In this document: piece after piece, positions 27,222 through 36,128 of the stretch
Layout: each line of letters opens with the position of its first letter
Position numbering within the stretch: position 1 is the stretch's first letter
Assembly: GCA_942492635.1 (NCBI GenBank)
Contig: CALOFP010000001.1
Location: 806,001 to 870,000 of the forward strand
Direction of reading: 5' to 3'
Source: CALOFP01 sp942492635
Lineage (GTDB): Bacteria; UBP6; UBA1177; CALOFP01
DNA length: 64,000 bases
Notes under the pieces: generated by a model
Database searches by the model: none
What the model was told of the DNA's origin: nothing
What the model saw: the letters and a program-made list of their open reading frames with translations, nothing else
Position numbers and translations under genes: made by a program

Positions 27222-28895
27222 ATGAAAAAAACCATTATTTTGACTCTCATCCTGATTGCCATGTTCGCATTCGGATGCAGTGACAGCAGTTCAAAAAAAG
27301 AGAATCCGGACAACAAAACAGGTATTGAAAATAGCGACTCCGACTCAGCATCTGACACATCGGACAAGGATGAAGACAATTCCGGCGACAACGGTGATTC
27401 AGGTGACAGCGGCGATTCAGGTGACAACGGCGATTCAGGTGACAACGGCGATTCAGGTGACAACGGCGATTCCGGTGACAACGGCGATTCAGGTGACAAC
27501 GGCGATTCAGGTGACAACGGCGATTCAGGTGACAACGGTGATTCAGGTGACAGCGACGATTCAGGCGACAGCGGCGATTCAGGGGACAGCGGTGATTCCG
27601 GTGACAACGGCGATTCAGGAGATTCCGGTGACTCCGGTTCAGACGATGATTTTGAAGTTCCTGAAGGATGTACTGAAATCACCGTCAAAAAGTGGGATAT
27701 GGAACAGCCTTCAAATAACGAACCTTTTGTTTTTGCAGAGATAAACGACTTCGGAGTTATCGGGGATCCCGATCTGCTGGGACTTTACCTTTGGGGTGGA
27801 GAAAATTATAAAAACAAAACTTTGCCTCTCGAATTTGATCTCAGTGCCGACCACAATAAAAGCTTTGTTGACGGCACGGAAATTGTCTTTCTAAATCAAG
27901 ATCTTAACTACGAAATGGTACCCGACAGAGTTTTCTATCAGACAGAAGGAAAATTGATACTGAAAAAAGTCAAACTGATCGAATACACCAATGGAGACGG
28001 CGAAAAAGAAACATCCGCAACCTGGGAATCCGCCGGAACAATAAAAAATGTTGTACTCAGGGAAGCAAAATTTGCAGGAAAAGATGTCACTATAATTTAC
28101 GGTGGCAAATGTCTCTACATCAAAGAATCTTCATGGGATACGATGATCGACTGCACACCGGAAACCGAGGAAACCGACTGCACAGACCAGGCAAAACCTG
28201 TCTGCAACGGAGAAATCCACAAGTGTGTGGAATGTCTTGTCAACAGCCAGTGTCCGAACGATAAAATGTGTAATCCCGAAACAAACACTTGCATCGACAG
28301 AGAGTGTATGAGCGATGCCGACTGCACCGAAAATGGAAAACCGGCATGCGGATTCAGCAAGGAAGATTACGACGGAAAATGCGTCGAATGCAGCAAGGAT
28401 GAGCACTGCGGAACAGGGGAAATCTGCAATGTGGAATATCACTACTGCCGAAATGAGTTCGGAAAAGGCAACACATGCAACGAAGGCGACGACATCGAAA
28501 CAATCAAAGCATCCGGAACATTCACCGTCAATACGGAGGATGACTTCGGAACTTACACAAACGACTACAAACCCAATGCTCAATGCTCAAATCCGGATAA
28601 AACCGGCTCGGATTACGTTTACAAGCTCGTACTCGATAAACTATCCGACATCGTTATAGAAACAACAAAAGCTCCTTACGGTAACGAATCTGTAATCTAC
28701 CTCGGTAAAACCTGTGGAGCCAGCGACGTAGCATGCAACGACAACATAAGCTCCACCAATCATCTCAGCAAAATTGAGAAAGAGAACCTCGAACCCGGAA
28801 CATACTACCTCGTACTCGATGTATACAACGGTTTCGGAATGGACGGTAGCTTAGGAGAGTTCAAAGTCGATGTCAAAATAACACCTAAACAGTAA
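27222..28895 (+). CDS. Lipoprotein with GDNGDS repeat spacer, Cys-rich region and PPC-like domain
   Basis: 557 residues, RBS AGGAG. The lipobox is MFAFGC. Residues about 50-140 are an almost pure Gly-Asp-Asn/Ser repeat (unit GDNGDS). A beta-rich segment of about 160 residues with no recognised motif follows, then a Cys-rich region (CNGEIHKCVECLVNSQC, CSKDEHCGTGEICN) and a C-terminal PPC-like domain (LEPGTYYLVLDVYNG). Same operon and same overall plan (lipobox, acidic spacer, Cys modules, PPC) as the gene upstream. Probably a surface-displayed protein; the binding target is unknown. Confidence 0.8.
   Translation: MKKTIILTLILIAMFAFGCSDSSSKKENPDNKTGIENSDSDSASDTSDKDEDNSGDNGDSGDSGDSGDNGDSGDNGDSGDNGDSGDNGDSGDNGDSGDNGDSGDNGDSGDSDDSGDSGDSGDSGDSGDNGDSGDSGDSGSDDDFEVPEGCTEITVKKWDMEQPSNNEPFVFAEINDFGVIGDPDLLGLYLWGGENYKNKTLPLEFDLSADHNKSFVDGTEIVFLNQDLNYEMVPDRVFYQTEGKLILKKVKLIEYTNGDGEKETSATWESAGTIKNVVLREAKFAGKDVTIIYGGKCLYIKESSWDTMIDCTPETEETDCTDQAKPVCNGEIHKCVECLVNSQCPNDKMCNPETNTCIDRECMSDADCTENGKPACGFSKEDYDGKCVECSKDEHCGTGEICNVEYHYCRNEFGKGNTCNEGDDIETIKASGTFTVNTEDDFGTYTNDYKPNAQCSNPDKTGSDYVYKLVLDKLSDIVIETTKAPYGNESVIYLGKTCGASDVACNDNISSTNHLSKIEKENLEPGTYYLVLDVYNGFGMDGSLGEFKVDVKITPKQ
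27382..27639 (+). repeat. Tandem 18-bp coding repeat (GDNGDS unit)
   Basis: About 14 imperfect copies of an 18-base unit (GGTGACAACGGCGATTCA and variants) in frame within the lipoprotein gene. Copies differ by synonymous changes and by AAC/AGC switches. Copy number is likely to vary by slippage without changing the frame. Confidence 0.9.
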
Positions 28896-29107
28896 ATCAT
28901 CCACTGATATCTTTTTTCCACCGATACATAAAAATTTTTTTCCACAGATTGACACAGATGCACACAGATATTTTTCCCACAGAATATCAATTCCTCAAAT
29001 ATTCACATGAAAATCTTTTCAAGAACATTGTTAACAATCCAAAATCAATCTCCTTATTTCATCTGTGTGCATAGGTTGAAAATTATTCTTTCTTTGATCT
29101 GTGGAGT

Positions 29108-29133
29108 AAAAAAAACCCTCCCGAAAGGGAGGG
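29108..29133 (-). terminator. Rho-independent terminator of the LPP20-like gene
   Basis: Stem CCCTCCC/GGGAGGG (29116-29133) with a four-base loop. On the minus strand it is followed by eight T (29108-29115), 25 bases after the stop codon at 29158. Confidence 0.88.
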
Positions 29134-29157
29134 CTAAATAGAGAAAATTTAAATTTT

Positions 29158-29730
29158 CTACTTCTTTGTTGCCTCATCAAGCTCGCTGAAAGCTTTATCG
29201 GCTCTCTCTACAACTGCCTGCCTTACGGCCTCATCAAGTTGCGACATGTTGCTTACGGCACTCTTGAACTTTTCGGTGTTAAGGCAGACAAGACCGGCAA
29301 CGGTCTTTCCTGTCTTACTCATCCAAATCGCTCTTTCCTCAGTACCGCTCAGATTTATATCGGTAATCTGTTTGGAAACATCTACAATGTGCTGCTCATC
29401 GTTTGCAGCTTCACCGAACTTCTCTCCGCCGGTTGTTGTCGACTGATAGTCTTTAAGCATTGATTTAACCTTCACCTGAAGCATACGTGCAATAGCTGTA
29501 CGGGCTCTTCCGTACGCTGCTGTGCGTGCAAGAGAAAGGTTTCTTGTTCCCTGTACTGTCCCCACTCCACAAATCTCTTTTCCGCTGGCTACGCCGCCGC
29601 CGAGAACCCATGCAGGAGCATCCGCAAACTCGTTTGGTGCCTCCTTTCCACTGTTTGATGCGGCGTTTCCGCCACAGGAAAGCATAAGGAAGGAAGCTGC
29701 CATCAAGGCAATGAAAAGCGTTTTTTTCAT
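29158..29730 (-). CDS. LPP20-like lipoprotein
   Basis: 190 residues from ATG 29730, chosen because GGAG lies 6 bases upstream; ATG 29742 is an alternative. The lipobox is LMLSC. The mature part has the LPP20-type layout: APAWV near the N-terminus, IYGVG-like ICGVGTVQGT, then helix ARTAAYGRARTAIARMLQVKVKSMLKDY. Function in the family is unknown. It is transcribed away from 29926 and 30192; the latter encodes a second protein with a similar N-terminal pattern. An intrinsic terminator follows. Confidence 0.75.
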   Translation of the reverse strand: MKKTLFIALMAASFLMLSCGGNAASNSGKEAPNEFADAPAWVLGGGVASGKEICGVGTVQGTRNLSLARTAAYGRARTAIARMLQVKVKSMLKDYQSTTTGGEKFGEAANDEQHIVDVSKQITDINLSGTEERAIWMSKTGKTVAGLVCLNTEKFKSAVSNMSQLDEAVRQAVVERADKAFSELDEATKK

Positions 29731-29835
29731 TCCGTACTCCATTGATAACAGTTTAAAAAATATAAACAGACTTAGCCCGATAGTTATATTTTATTTTTAA
29801 GATACAGTCAATTTTTTAATATCCCACAACTTTTC

Positions 29836-29859
29836 AATAGACTGACGCGTCAGTCTATT
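29836..29859. promoter_or_regulatory. Perfect 24-bp palindrome, TetR-type operator candidate
   Basis: Half-site AATAGACTGACG followed directly by its exact reverse complement. The core resembles TetR-family operators (CTGAC...GTCAG). It lies 5 bases before the -35 box of the promoter at 29864-29892. No TetR-family gene is in the window. Confidence 0.6.
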
Positions 29860-29863
29860 TTTC

Positions 29864-29892
29864 TTGACGCAATACCTAATTTGATATATAGT
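29864..29892 (+). promoter_or_regulatory. Strong sigma-70 promoter candidate
   Basis: TTGACG (29864-29869), 17-base spacer, TATAGT (29887-29892), followed 33 bases later by the start of a 59-residue gene with a GGAGG site. The palindrome just upstream could control it. Confidence 0.7.
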
Positions 29893-29925
29893 GCTCCATG
29901 TTAGAAACCCTTTATGGAGGAAAAC

Positions 29926-30105
29926 ATGAGTATTTTCGTTTCCGGAGAGAATCTTTCGATCAGCAACATTTCACAACTTTCCCTGCTTCCGGCAGAATCA
30001 CAAGTGCATAAAACAGCTGAAAACAATAGAAGACAGATTTTTTCAGATGCCCATGAAGAAAGAATAGATTTCACCGAATTATTTTCCCTTTTCGAAGAAG
30101 CATAA
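29926..30105 (+). CDS. Small hypothetical protein (59 aa)
   Basis: ATG 29926 has GGAGG 5 bases upstream and a good promoter at 29864-29892, so I consider it real despite its length. The peptide begins MSIFVSGENLSISNISQLSL and ends in an amphipathic acidic helix (FTELFSLFEEA). No signal peptide, no Cys and no known motif. The following gene begins 86 bases later and may be co-transcribed. Confidence 0.55.
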   Translation: MSIFVSGENLSISNISQLSLLPAESQVHKTAENNRRQIFSDAHEERIDFTELFSLFEEA

Positions 30106-30191
30106 TCTCCCCCCCTAAAAAAACCATTATCTTCACAAAATCTACAACATATGATACTATTTCCCGTTAAATATTTTTTTGGGACAGATAA

Positions 30192-32009
30192 ATGAAAAAC
30201 ATTGTTGTTACAATCCTTGCTCTTTTATCCCCTATAACGATTTTTGCCTCGTCAAAGTTAATTGAAAAATCGGGAAACACACCCGCATGGAGGGGAATGA
30301 GCTCCTCCCGCTATTTCTGCGAGGGAGGAGAGTGTTTTCTGGGGCGTTCGAAAGATGAAACGGATCCGAAAGAGGCCTTTGCAAGGGCTCTGTCCAACGC
30401 CTTTTCCGCAGTCAGCAAACATCTCAACGTTGAAATTAAATCGGTCGACAAAATTCACGAGGAGATCGCCGGAGGCGTTACATCCCAATACATATCATCA
30501 ACGGCCAGACTCATCGGAGCCACAGTTATGCTCAATCAATATAAGGAAGAGCGATATCTTGAAAAATGGGATAGAGAAGGGTCCGTAGTGTACGATGCAT
30601 ATATTAGAATCATTGTTCCATCGAACGAAATGAGGAATCTCAGACTTAGAAGAGACGCGGTAACATCCTGGGGAACATTGCCGAACAACAGCTGTAATAT
30701 CAGAAATGAACTCAACTTTTTTATTTCCGAAACAGGAATCCGCAAAGGCCTTAAAATGACATCAGACCCGGTCACCGGAAAAATCGAGGATCTGAGTAAG
30801 AATCCTAAAACAGCCCTTCACTTTCTCCTCACTCCCGTCTGTTCGGAAAGAAGGGAGGACACAAAATGGAGATCAAGAGTATCCCTCACCCTGTCACTCT
30901 ACGATCTCACAACAGACCAGCTGCTCAACACCTACGGGGCAAAAGCGGAGGTCGTAGCCGATTCAAAAGAAGATTCCCGATCTCTCGCAATCGATAAAGC
31001 GAAGACCAAGATAAAATCGACCCTGTTTTCATTCGCCTCCCCCATGAATTCGCCTCAGATGCCGGATCTTGAGAAAAGAAGCGTTGTTGGTAAGGAAAAT
31101 GCGGAACTTCTCCAGCTTTACGACAAGGCGTACAGGGGAGATCTCGAAGGCTGGCTATTCCCTGAAAAAGCCATTGATTTGTGGAAAGGAGTAATCTCAT
31201 TCCAGGGTGAAAACCCGTATAAGGAAACAGCGGAATCTAGAATTGAAAAATGGGAAATCTTTATCAAAAATTCAAGGCAAAATCACTCATCAATGGAGAA
31301 CGACAAAGAAAACCTCTCAAAAATAATGCCGCTTATGGTAATCAAGCAGCATGAAAAGATAAAACTGCTGAAAGATTTCATCTACCGATACTCCTCAATA
31401 TTCGGAATAAAGCATCTCTATGAAATCGTTGACAAACTTGACAAGAAAGATGATCGAATCGCCATCTACCGAGCCCTCTTTTCAAAACGGCGTCAGGCGG
31501 AATGGGAAAAGAGCTGCGAAAGAAACGACGGCGCCGCCTGCTATATTCTCGGCTCCTTTCTCCAATCCGTTCAAACCTCCCGATCGGACAGCGATCTTGA
31601 AACGAAAAGAAATGACGAACTTTTCAGGAACTACTACAGAATGGCGTGTAACGCACAAATCGGAGCTGCATGCAAGGCTCTCGGCGAGACTCACATGAAG
31701 GAAAAAAACGGCGGAATCGCCCTCGATTATCTAAAAAAATCCTGTCTTCTGGGGCATAGAAACGATTGCTTCCGATCGGGCCACATTCTCTATTCCGGAA
31801 GATACAACCTTAAAAAAGATATAAAAAACGCCTTTTACTTTCTTAACCTTGCCTGCAGGGCACAACACAAAGGGGGATGCTACTACATCGGCTTCATCTA
31901 CGAGCACGGTGAAAAACCCTTTAAAAAATCGAGGATTAAGGCAAATCAATTCTATAAAAAGAGCTGCGATTTCGGATACGAAAAGGCCTGTTCCCTCATA
32001 CGGGAATAA
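30192..32009 (+). CDS. Secreted LPP20-like/Sel1-repeat protein
   Basis: 605 residues with a signal peptide (VVTILALLSPITIFAS). The N-terminal domain has GNTPAWRGM and helix AFARALSNAFSAVSKHLNVEI, similar in pattern to the LPP20-like lipoprotein encoded divergently. The middle (about 190-450) is unrecognised. The C-terminus has four Cys-paired Sel1-like repeats (ACYILGSFL, ACKALGETHMKEKNGGIALDYLKKSC, GCYYIGFIYEHG, YKKSCDFGYEKAC), as in the Hcp Cys-rich family of Helicobacter, where each repeat carries a disulfide. Likely a periplasmic scaffold. Confidence 0.75.
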   Translation: MKNIVVTILALLSPITIFASSKLIEKSGNTPAWRGMSSSRYFCEGGECFLGRSKDETDPKEAFARALSNAFSAVSKHLNVEIKSVDKIHEEIAGGVTSQYISSTARLIGATVMLNQYKEERYLEKWDREGSVVYDAYIRIIVPSNEMRNLRLRRDAVTSWGTLPNNSCNIRNELNFFISETGIRKGLKMTSDPVTGKIEDLSKNPKTALHFLLTPVCSERREDTKWRSRVSLTLSLYDLTTDQLLNTYGAKAEVVADSKEDSRSLAIDKAKTKIKSTLFSFASPMNSPQMPDLEKRSVVGKENAELLQLYDKAYRGDLEGWLFPEKAIDLWKGVISFQGENPYKETAESRIEKWEIFIKNSRQNHSSMENDKENLSKIMPLMVIKQHEKIKLLKDFIYRYSSIFGIKHLYEIVDKLDKKDDRIAIYRALFSKRRQAEWEKSCERNDGAACYILGSFLQSVQTSRSDSDLETKRNDELFRNYYRMACNAQIGAACKALGETHMKEKNGGIALDYLKKSCLLGHRNDCFRSGHILYSGRYNLKKDIKNAFYFLNLACRAQHKGGCYYIGFIYEHGEKPFKKSRIKANQFYKKSCDFGYEKACSLIRE

Positions 32010-32094
32010 AATCCCCCTCCCGGGTGTTGATTTTCATGATATTGGTCTTATATTAATTAAGGTAAACAGTTTTTTAACTAACTGGAGATAATTA

Positions 32095-32808
32095 ATGAAT
32101 TATTACAACAATTTCAATCAGCAGGAACCTCAGGTTGCAGTATCCGGCGACATCAATGCACTCATTAGACCCACAATGCTCAAAGTTTACAACTGGATGG
32201 CAATGGGACTTATGGTTTCCGCAATCGTATCCCTTCTCGTGCTCAAAACTCCCGCGCTTTTCATGTTTGCAGCAAAATCCTACCTGTTTTTTCTCTTTGC
32301 TGAATTCGCAATGGTGATCGGCTTCGGAGCAATGATGAAAAGGGCAAAATCCTCCACACTCATCGGAATGTTTTTCGCCTTCGCCGCAATGAACGGATTG
32401 ACGCTCGGCGTTATCCTCGCGCTCTACACGGCAAGTTCCGTTGCATCTGTTTTCTTTGTAACCGCCGGAATGTTCGGGGCTTTGAGTGCCTACGGCTACA
32501 TAACCAAAAGGGATCTCTCCATGGTCGGGAAGATAGCCTTCATGGCGCTGGTGGGAATAATAATCGCATCGATAATCAACATCTTCGTTGCATCGGGATC
32601 CCTTAACTGGGCAATAACAATCTTCGGAATCGGAATATTCGCAGCGCTTACCGCCTACGACACACAGAAAATCAAGGCCCTTGCGTTCACCGCATTTAAC
32701 GACGAAGAGATGATGAAAAAAGTAGCGGTCGCAGGAGCACTCACACTCTACCTCGACTTCATCAACCTCTTCATCTTCCTTCTCAGGCTCTTCGGAAAGA
32801 GAGACTGA
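32095..32808 (+). CDS. BAX inhibitor-1 (BI-1/YbhL) family membrane protein
   Basis: 237 residues with seven hydrophobic helices from about residue 35 to 235. Typical family motifs are present: MNGLTLGVILALYT, GALSAYGYITKRDLS, and FGIGIFAALTAYDTQKI with the conserved Asp before the last helices. Members are proposed pH-sensitive calcium-leak channels. The start has GGAG upstream. Stands alone on the plus strand. Confidence 0.9.
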   Translation: MNYYNNFNQQEPQVAVSGDINALIRPTMLKVYNWMAMGLMVSAIVSLLVLKTPALFMFAAKSYLFFLFAEFAMVIGFGAMMKRAKSSTLIGMFFAFAAMNGLTLGVILALYTASSVASVFFVTAGMFGALSAYGYITKRDLSMVGKIAFMALVGIIIASIINIFVASGSLNWAITIFGIGIFAALTAYDTQKIKALAFTAFNDEEMMKKVAVAGALTLYLDFINLFIFLLRLFGKRD

Positions 32809-32939
32809 CAACAAAACTGGGGTCAAGGCACAAAATTCCTATAATCTTGCTCCATGACAATCAAAATAAATTTATTAAAAATTGGTTTTCCTAAGAAACA
32901 AAGTATTGATATATTCTGCGAATCCCTTTTGTTTATCTA

Positions 32940-33134
32940 TTAATCCAAGATCTCTTTCACTCTGCCCACTTCGCCGCTTTCAAGGCGGACTTTTATTCCG
33001 TGAGGGTGGTTTGGAGACTTTGTGAGAATATTTTTCACGATCCCTTCAGTCAGTTTTCCAGTACGCTGATCTTGTTTCAGAACAATCTTTACTCTAATTC
33101 CAGGTTTGATATTCGATCTATTTCTTCCATCCAT
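32940..33134 (-). CDS. YwbE family protein (DUF2196)
   Basis: 64 residues matching the YwbE pattern from end to end: NIKPGIRVKIVLKQDQRTGKLTEG, VKNILTKSPNHPHGIKVRLESG, VGRVKEIL. A small SH3-like basic protein of unknown role. It lies 15 bases after the ElaA-like gene on the same strand. Confidence 0.9.
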   Translation of the reverse strand: MDGRNRSNIKPGIRVKIVLKQDQRTGKLTEGIVKNILTKSPNHPHGIKVRLESGEVGRVKEILD

Positions 33135-33149
33135 TTCTTTTCTCCTTTT

Positions 33150-33593
33150 TCACAGCTTCAAATACATTTCAATGTGGGGGATTCCATCCTCAAGATACTC
33201 TTCGGAACACACAGTGAACCCGAAACTCTCATAGAACTTTTCCAAATACTTCTGAGCACTTATTCTCACATCACTCTTCTGCAGATCATTTCTGATGCAA
33301 TCGATAGCCTCCTCCAGAAGTCTCCTTGCCAGTCCCTTTCCCCGAAACTCCCTGTCTACCGCAACTCTGCCGATGGAAGCTTCCTCGTAGGAAAAGCCCG
33401 CATCGACCACCCTTTCACAGGCGATTACCCTACCCTCTTCAAGAAAAAATATGTGCGTGGAATTAAGATCATTTCCATCGATGTCATTGTAAACACATTC
33501 CTGCTCCACAACAAAAACTTCCGCTCGGAGTTTATAAATGTCATGCAATTCCAGGCAAGTTAATTCGGAAAAGCTTTTTATCCTTACCTCCAT
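33150..33593 (-). CDS. ElaA-like GNAT N-acetyltransferase
   Basis: 147 residues. The N-terminal LHDIYKLRAEVFVVEQECVY is the ElaA signature, and the acetyl-CoA loop is IGRVAVDREFRGKGLARRLLEEA (Q/RxxGxG/A type). Substrate unknown. Start at ATG 33593 with GGGAG 7 bases upstream. Probably co-transcribed with the YwbE-like gene. Confidence 0.9.
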   Translation of the reverse strand: MEVRIKSFSELTCLELHDIYKLRAEVFVVEQECVYNDIDGNDLNSTHIFFLEEGRVIACERVVDAGFSYEEASIGRVAVDREFRGKGLARRLLEEAIDCIRNDLQKSDVRISAQKYLEKFYESFGFTVCSEEYLEDGIPHIEMYLKL

Positions 33594-34080
33594 CACTCAT
33601 CTCCCTTCAGTGTTTGCATTACACTTTAATATCATTAGGAATACGATCCCTTCACTGCATCAAGTCTGCGACCCTGCCACCCATGGAAGATACTAAAAAT
33701 TTTTAATGAAGAACAGTTTTTACTTATGATTTCGTTAAAGTTTTTCGCATATCTCGAAAAAGCGGGAGAAACGGATGAAAAAGAGGAATTTGGCCATGAA
33801 TCCCAGTGATTTCAGGAGAATAATTGTGAAAGACAGGTATTGACAAGGTGTCAAAGGGAAAAATATAGGGGGTCGATGGTCTACTCATCGTAGGAGGTTG
33901 ACGTTTAAGGGAATAACTGTCCCAAGTGCTTCTTATTGCATAATACTAGATAAAAAGTTCGTATCAAGCCACACTTATCACATTAAAACTTCAAAAATAT
34001 CTTAAAATTATTTTTCAAATAATTTACTTTATCTTTTTGCTGTGTATATTTCTTTTCAAGAAATAATAAAATTTAACAAA
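33594..34080. other. Intergenic stretch without a recognisable gene
   Basis: About 490 bases between divergent genes. I see no convincing reading frame, RNA gene, terminator or copy of the ECF promoter found at 34646 and 37102. The sigma-factor promoter must lie here, but no clear -35/-10 pair stands out. Confidence 0.5.
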
Positions 34081-34644
34081 ATGGTCAAACATAAAATCAA
34101 AGAACTCATGCAAAAAGCCAAAAATGGAGATATCCAGGCTTTTGAAGAGATAATAACGATACATCTCACTGACCTCAGAAATTTTGCTCTCTCGATGACC
34201 GGCGGTGATAGAGTTCTTTCTGATGATATTCTTCAAGAGGCGCTAATCAAAATTTTCATGAATCTTGATAAGTTCAGAGGAGAGGCGTCCTTCACCTCAT
34301 GGCTTTGGCGCATCGTAAGAAATGAGTTTTTAAACTACAAACGCAGCAAAAAGTTCAAACAGTTTGATCCCATTGATGAAGCAAAAATAGAGAGTAGAGA
34401 AGCAAAAAACATTGATGAGAATATGGTTGAGAAAGAAAAACACAGCTTGCTGTTAAAACTTGTGGAGATGCTTCCAGAACACCTTTGTGAAGCTATTACA
34501 CTTATAGATCTACAGGAGTTAACCTACGATGCGGCCGCTGAAATTGTGGGAATAAGCTTGGGTGCAATGAAATCTCGAGTATATACAGCCCGGCGAAAAC
34601 TTACGGAGCTTGCTCTTGAGCATGAAAATTTTTTTAGAAATTAA
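34081..34644 (+). CDS. ECF sigma-70 factor
   Basis: 187 residues from ATG 34081 (GTG 34042 is an alternative; neither has a strong RBS). Region 2 has DILQEALIKIFMNLDKFRGEASFTSWLWRIVRNEFLNYKR; region 4 has LPEHLCEAITLIDLQELTYDAAAEIVGISLGAMKSRVYTARRKL. No other domains. The next gene encodes a zinc-finger anti-sigma factor. ECF-type promoters at 34646 and 37102 are the likely targets of this sigma. The absence of such a promoter before the sigma gene itself suggests its own level is set elsewhere. Confidence 0.93.
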   Translation: MVKHKIKELMQKAKNGDIQAFEEIITIHLTDLRNFALSMTGGDRVLSDDILQEALIKIFMNLDKFRGEASFTSWLWRIVRNEFLNYKRSKKFKQFDPIDEAKIESREAKNIDENMVEKEKHSLLLKLVEMLPEHLCEAITLIDLQELTYDAAAEIVGISLGAMKSRVYTARRKLTELALEHENFFRN

Positions 34645-34645
34645 A

Positions 34646-34669
34646 AACTTTTATGAACAATCAACCGTC
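34646..34669 (+). promoter_or_regulatory. ECF-type promoter upstream of the anti-sigma gene
   Basis: AACTT (34646-34650), 15 bases, CGTC (34666-34669), extended as CCGTCTTATAG. The same layout recurs at 37102-37125. AACTT/CGTC with 15-16 base spacing is the classic ECF pattern. Confidence 0.75.
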
Positions 34670-34701
34670 TTATAGATGAATGAAATTGTTTTGGTGGTGA
34701 A

Positions 34702-35442
34702 ATGGATCGATGTGAAGATATCAAAAGTAAAATAGATATTGCATTTGGAGAGCAGCACAATTTTCCCGATGAGATCCAAAATCATCTAAATGAGTGCCCG
34801 GAGTGCAGTGCCTATTTTGAAAAATCCAAGCAGTTATCCGTTTTATTCAAAACCGGCAAAAAGCTAAATGCTGATTATTCAGACCACACAGAGTTTAAAA
34901 ACTCCTTAAAACCAAAACTTGAGAAAGCTTTAAATAACAGAGAACGTAAACTTACCGTACACTCAAATCCATACAACAAAATCAAACATGTTTTTGCCGT
35001 AGCTGCGGCAGTTTTACTACTACTTGGAACAGTAATATTTTTTGAAAACAGTAGTAAAATCGATTTTCCGAATAATGGAACCTTAATCTCAAAAACTGAA
35101 GCAAACAAAGGAGAACCGGTTAAAATCACCCTGGAATATGAAGCATCTGAAGCCATGAAAAATGTCAATATCGAGTTTAATCTTGATAAAGGCATCAGTT
35201 TTGACAGCAGTTCTGAAAAGATTCGTTCGCTGAAAAACTTTATCTGGAAAGGGGATCTGAAAAAAGGTAAAAATGAGATTCCTTTTGTTGTTACGGTTGA
35301 TAAAAAAGGTGTTTGGAATATCGATACAAATGCCATTTTCAGCCGCTATTCCCACCGTCACAAGATTATCATAGATGCCCGGTATGAGAAGATAGTAATT
35401 GCACAGTACGAGTTGCCAAGAGAACCTGCCGATACCATATGA
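34702..35442 (+). CDS. Membrane-bound zinc-finger anti-sigma factor
   Basis: 246 residues. The N-terminus holds a ZAS-type zinc site (HLNECPECSAYF; H-x3-C-x2-C) that should bind the ECF sigma encoded upstream. One TM helix lies at about 95-115 (HVFAVAAAVLLLLGTVIFF). The periplasmic part (about 120-245) is a beta-sandwich resembling CARDB/Ig-like modules (GEPVKITLEYEASEAMKNVNIEF) and may sense envelope state. It lies under an ECF promoter, giving negative feedback. Its stop overlaps the next ATG by 4 bases. Confidence 0.88.
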   Translation: MDRCEDIKSKIDIAFGEQHNFPDEIQNHLNECPECSAYFEKSKQLSVLFKTGKKLNADYSDHTEFKNSLKPKLEKALNNRERKLTVHSNPYNKIKHVFAVAAAVLLLLGTVIFFENSSKIDFPNNGTLISKTEANKGEPVKITLEYEASEAMKNVNIEFNLDKGISFDSSSEKIRSLKNFIWKGDLKKGKNEIPFVVTVDKKGVWNIDTNAIFSRYSHRHKIIIDARYEKIVIAQYELPREPADTI

Positions 35443-36128
35443 TAAAATTTCTTCTCACTGCATGTTTAGCGATTCTGCTGCTTCCGCAAACCGCGATTGC
35501 GAAACCTACTTTAAAAAGCAAAGTCAAATTTGAGAAATGTGTCGATAAAAAAGAGAGAAAAAGCTGGCAAAAATCATTTTTCAGCAATGTTCCGGAGTTG
35601 AAAAAGGAGCTGAGAACAATTGAACAGGAAGAAAGTTATGAAGAGGAGTTCATTGAAAAAGATTTCAATGAAAGTTCCGATACCGATGTTTTGGAAAAAG
35701 AAACAGCTATTCAGAAAAGGGCAATAAAAAGAGCAGAAAGAAGAGTACATAAACAAGTTCCCAAGAAGACAAAAATAAAAAAAGTAAAACCTCAAATTCT
35801 AGAGGATGATCTTTGTCCAGATATTGATACGGTACTCGAAGAAGAAGAACTATCCCCTGATATCGACACGGCATTTGAAATTGAAGACGTTGACTTTATC
35901 AAGGAAAATGAAGAGTCGCAGGAACTCCCGGATGAAATCGTGGTAGACAAGCATAATAATCGGGACAGCTGCGGTGAAACTACAGACGATGATTCGTACG
36001 AACCAAATGATGAAAATGGTGAGCCCGAAATTAAATCACAAAAAAATAGAGCTCCCATAAATATCTTTAAACATCTCAATAGATCAAGAAAGAGCAAAGG
36101 AGTAAGAAATAAAAAGCGTTATTTTTAG
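35439..36128 (+). CDS. Secreted acidic protein in the ECF operon
   Basis: 229 residues with a signal peptide (FLLTACLAILLLPQTAIA). The mature part begins basic, then becomes strongly Glu/Asp-rich with a basic patch in between (KRAIKRAERRVHKQVPKKTKIKK), and looks disordered. Two near-repeats, LCPDIDTVLEEE and LSPDIDTAFEIE, lie at about 127-150. No family recognised. Coupled to the anti-sigma gene (ATGA overlap) and overlapping the next gene by 20 bases. Confidence 0.65.
   Translation: MIKFLLTACLAILLLPQTAIAKPTLKSKVKFEKCVDKKERKSWQKSFFSNVPELKKELRTIEQEESYEEEFIEKDFNESSDTDVLEKETAIQKRAIKRAERRVHKQVPKKTKIKKVKPQILEDDLCPDIDTVLEEEELSPDIDTAFEIEDVDFIKENEESQELPDEIVVDKHNNRDSCGETTDDDSYEPNDENGEPEIKSQKNRAPINIFKHLNRSRKSKGVRNKKRYF

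Noticed and set aside
27381..27640. Possible CRISPR or satellite array
   Set aside because: Units are contiguous 18-mers in a coding frame with no unique spacers.
27173..27688. Minus-strand frame encoding SPESPLSPESPL repeats
   Set aside because: It is the antisense reading of the GDNGDS repeat in the lipoprotein gene, without its own ribosome site or signals.
28896..29107. Sequence with CCACAGATTGACACAGATGCACACAGAT
   Set aside because: Looks like a common low-information repeat between genes; no gene or structure could be supported beyond the adjacent terminator.
32092..32826. Long Cys/His-rich minus-strand frame opposite the BI-1 gene
   Set aside because: The plus strand encodes a clear BI-1 family protein; the antisense frame has no known pattern and results from codon bias.
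32811..32860. GGGGTCAAGGCACAAAATTCC stretch as a REP-transposase-linked repeat
   Set aside because: It recalls such repeats, but only one copy is visible and no REP transposase is nearby.
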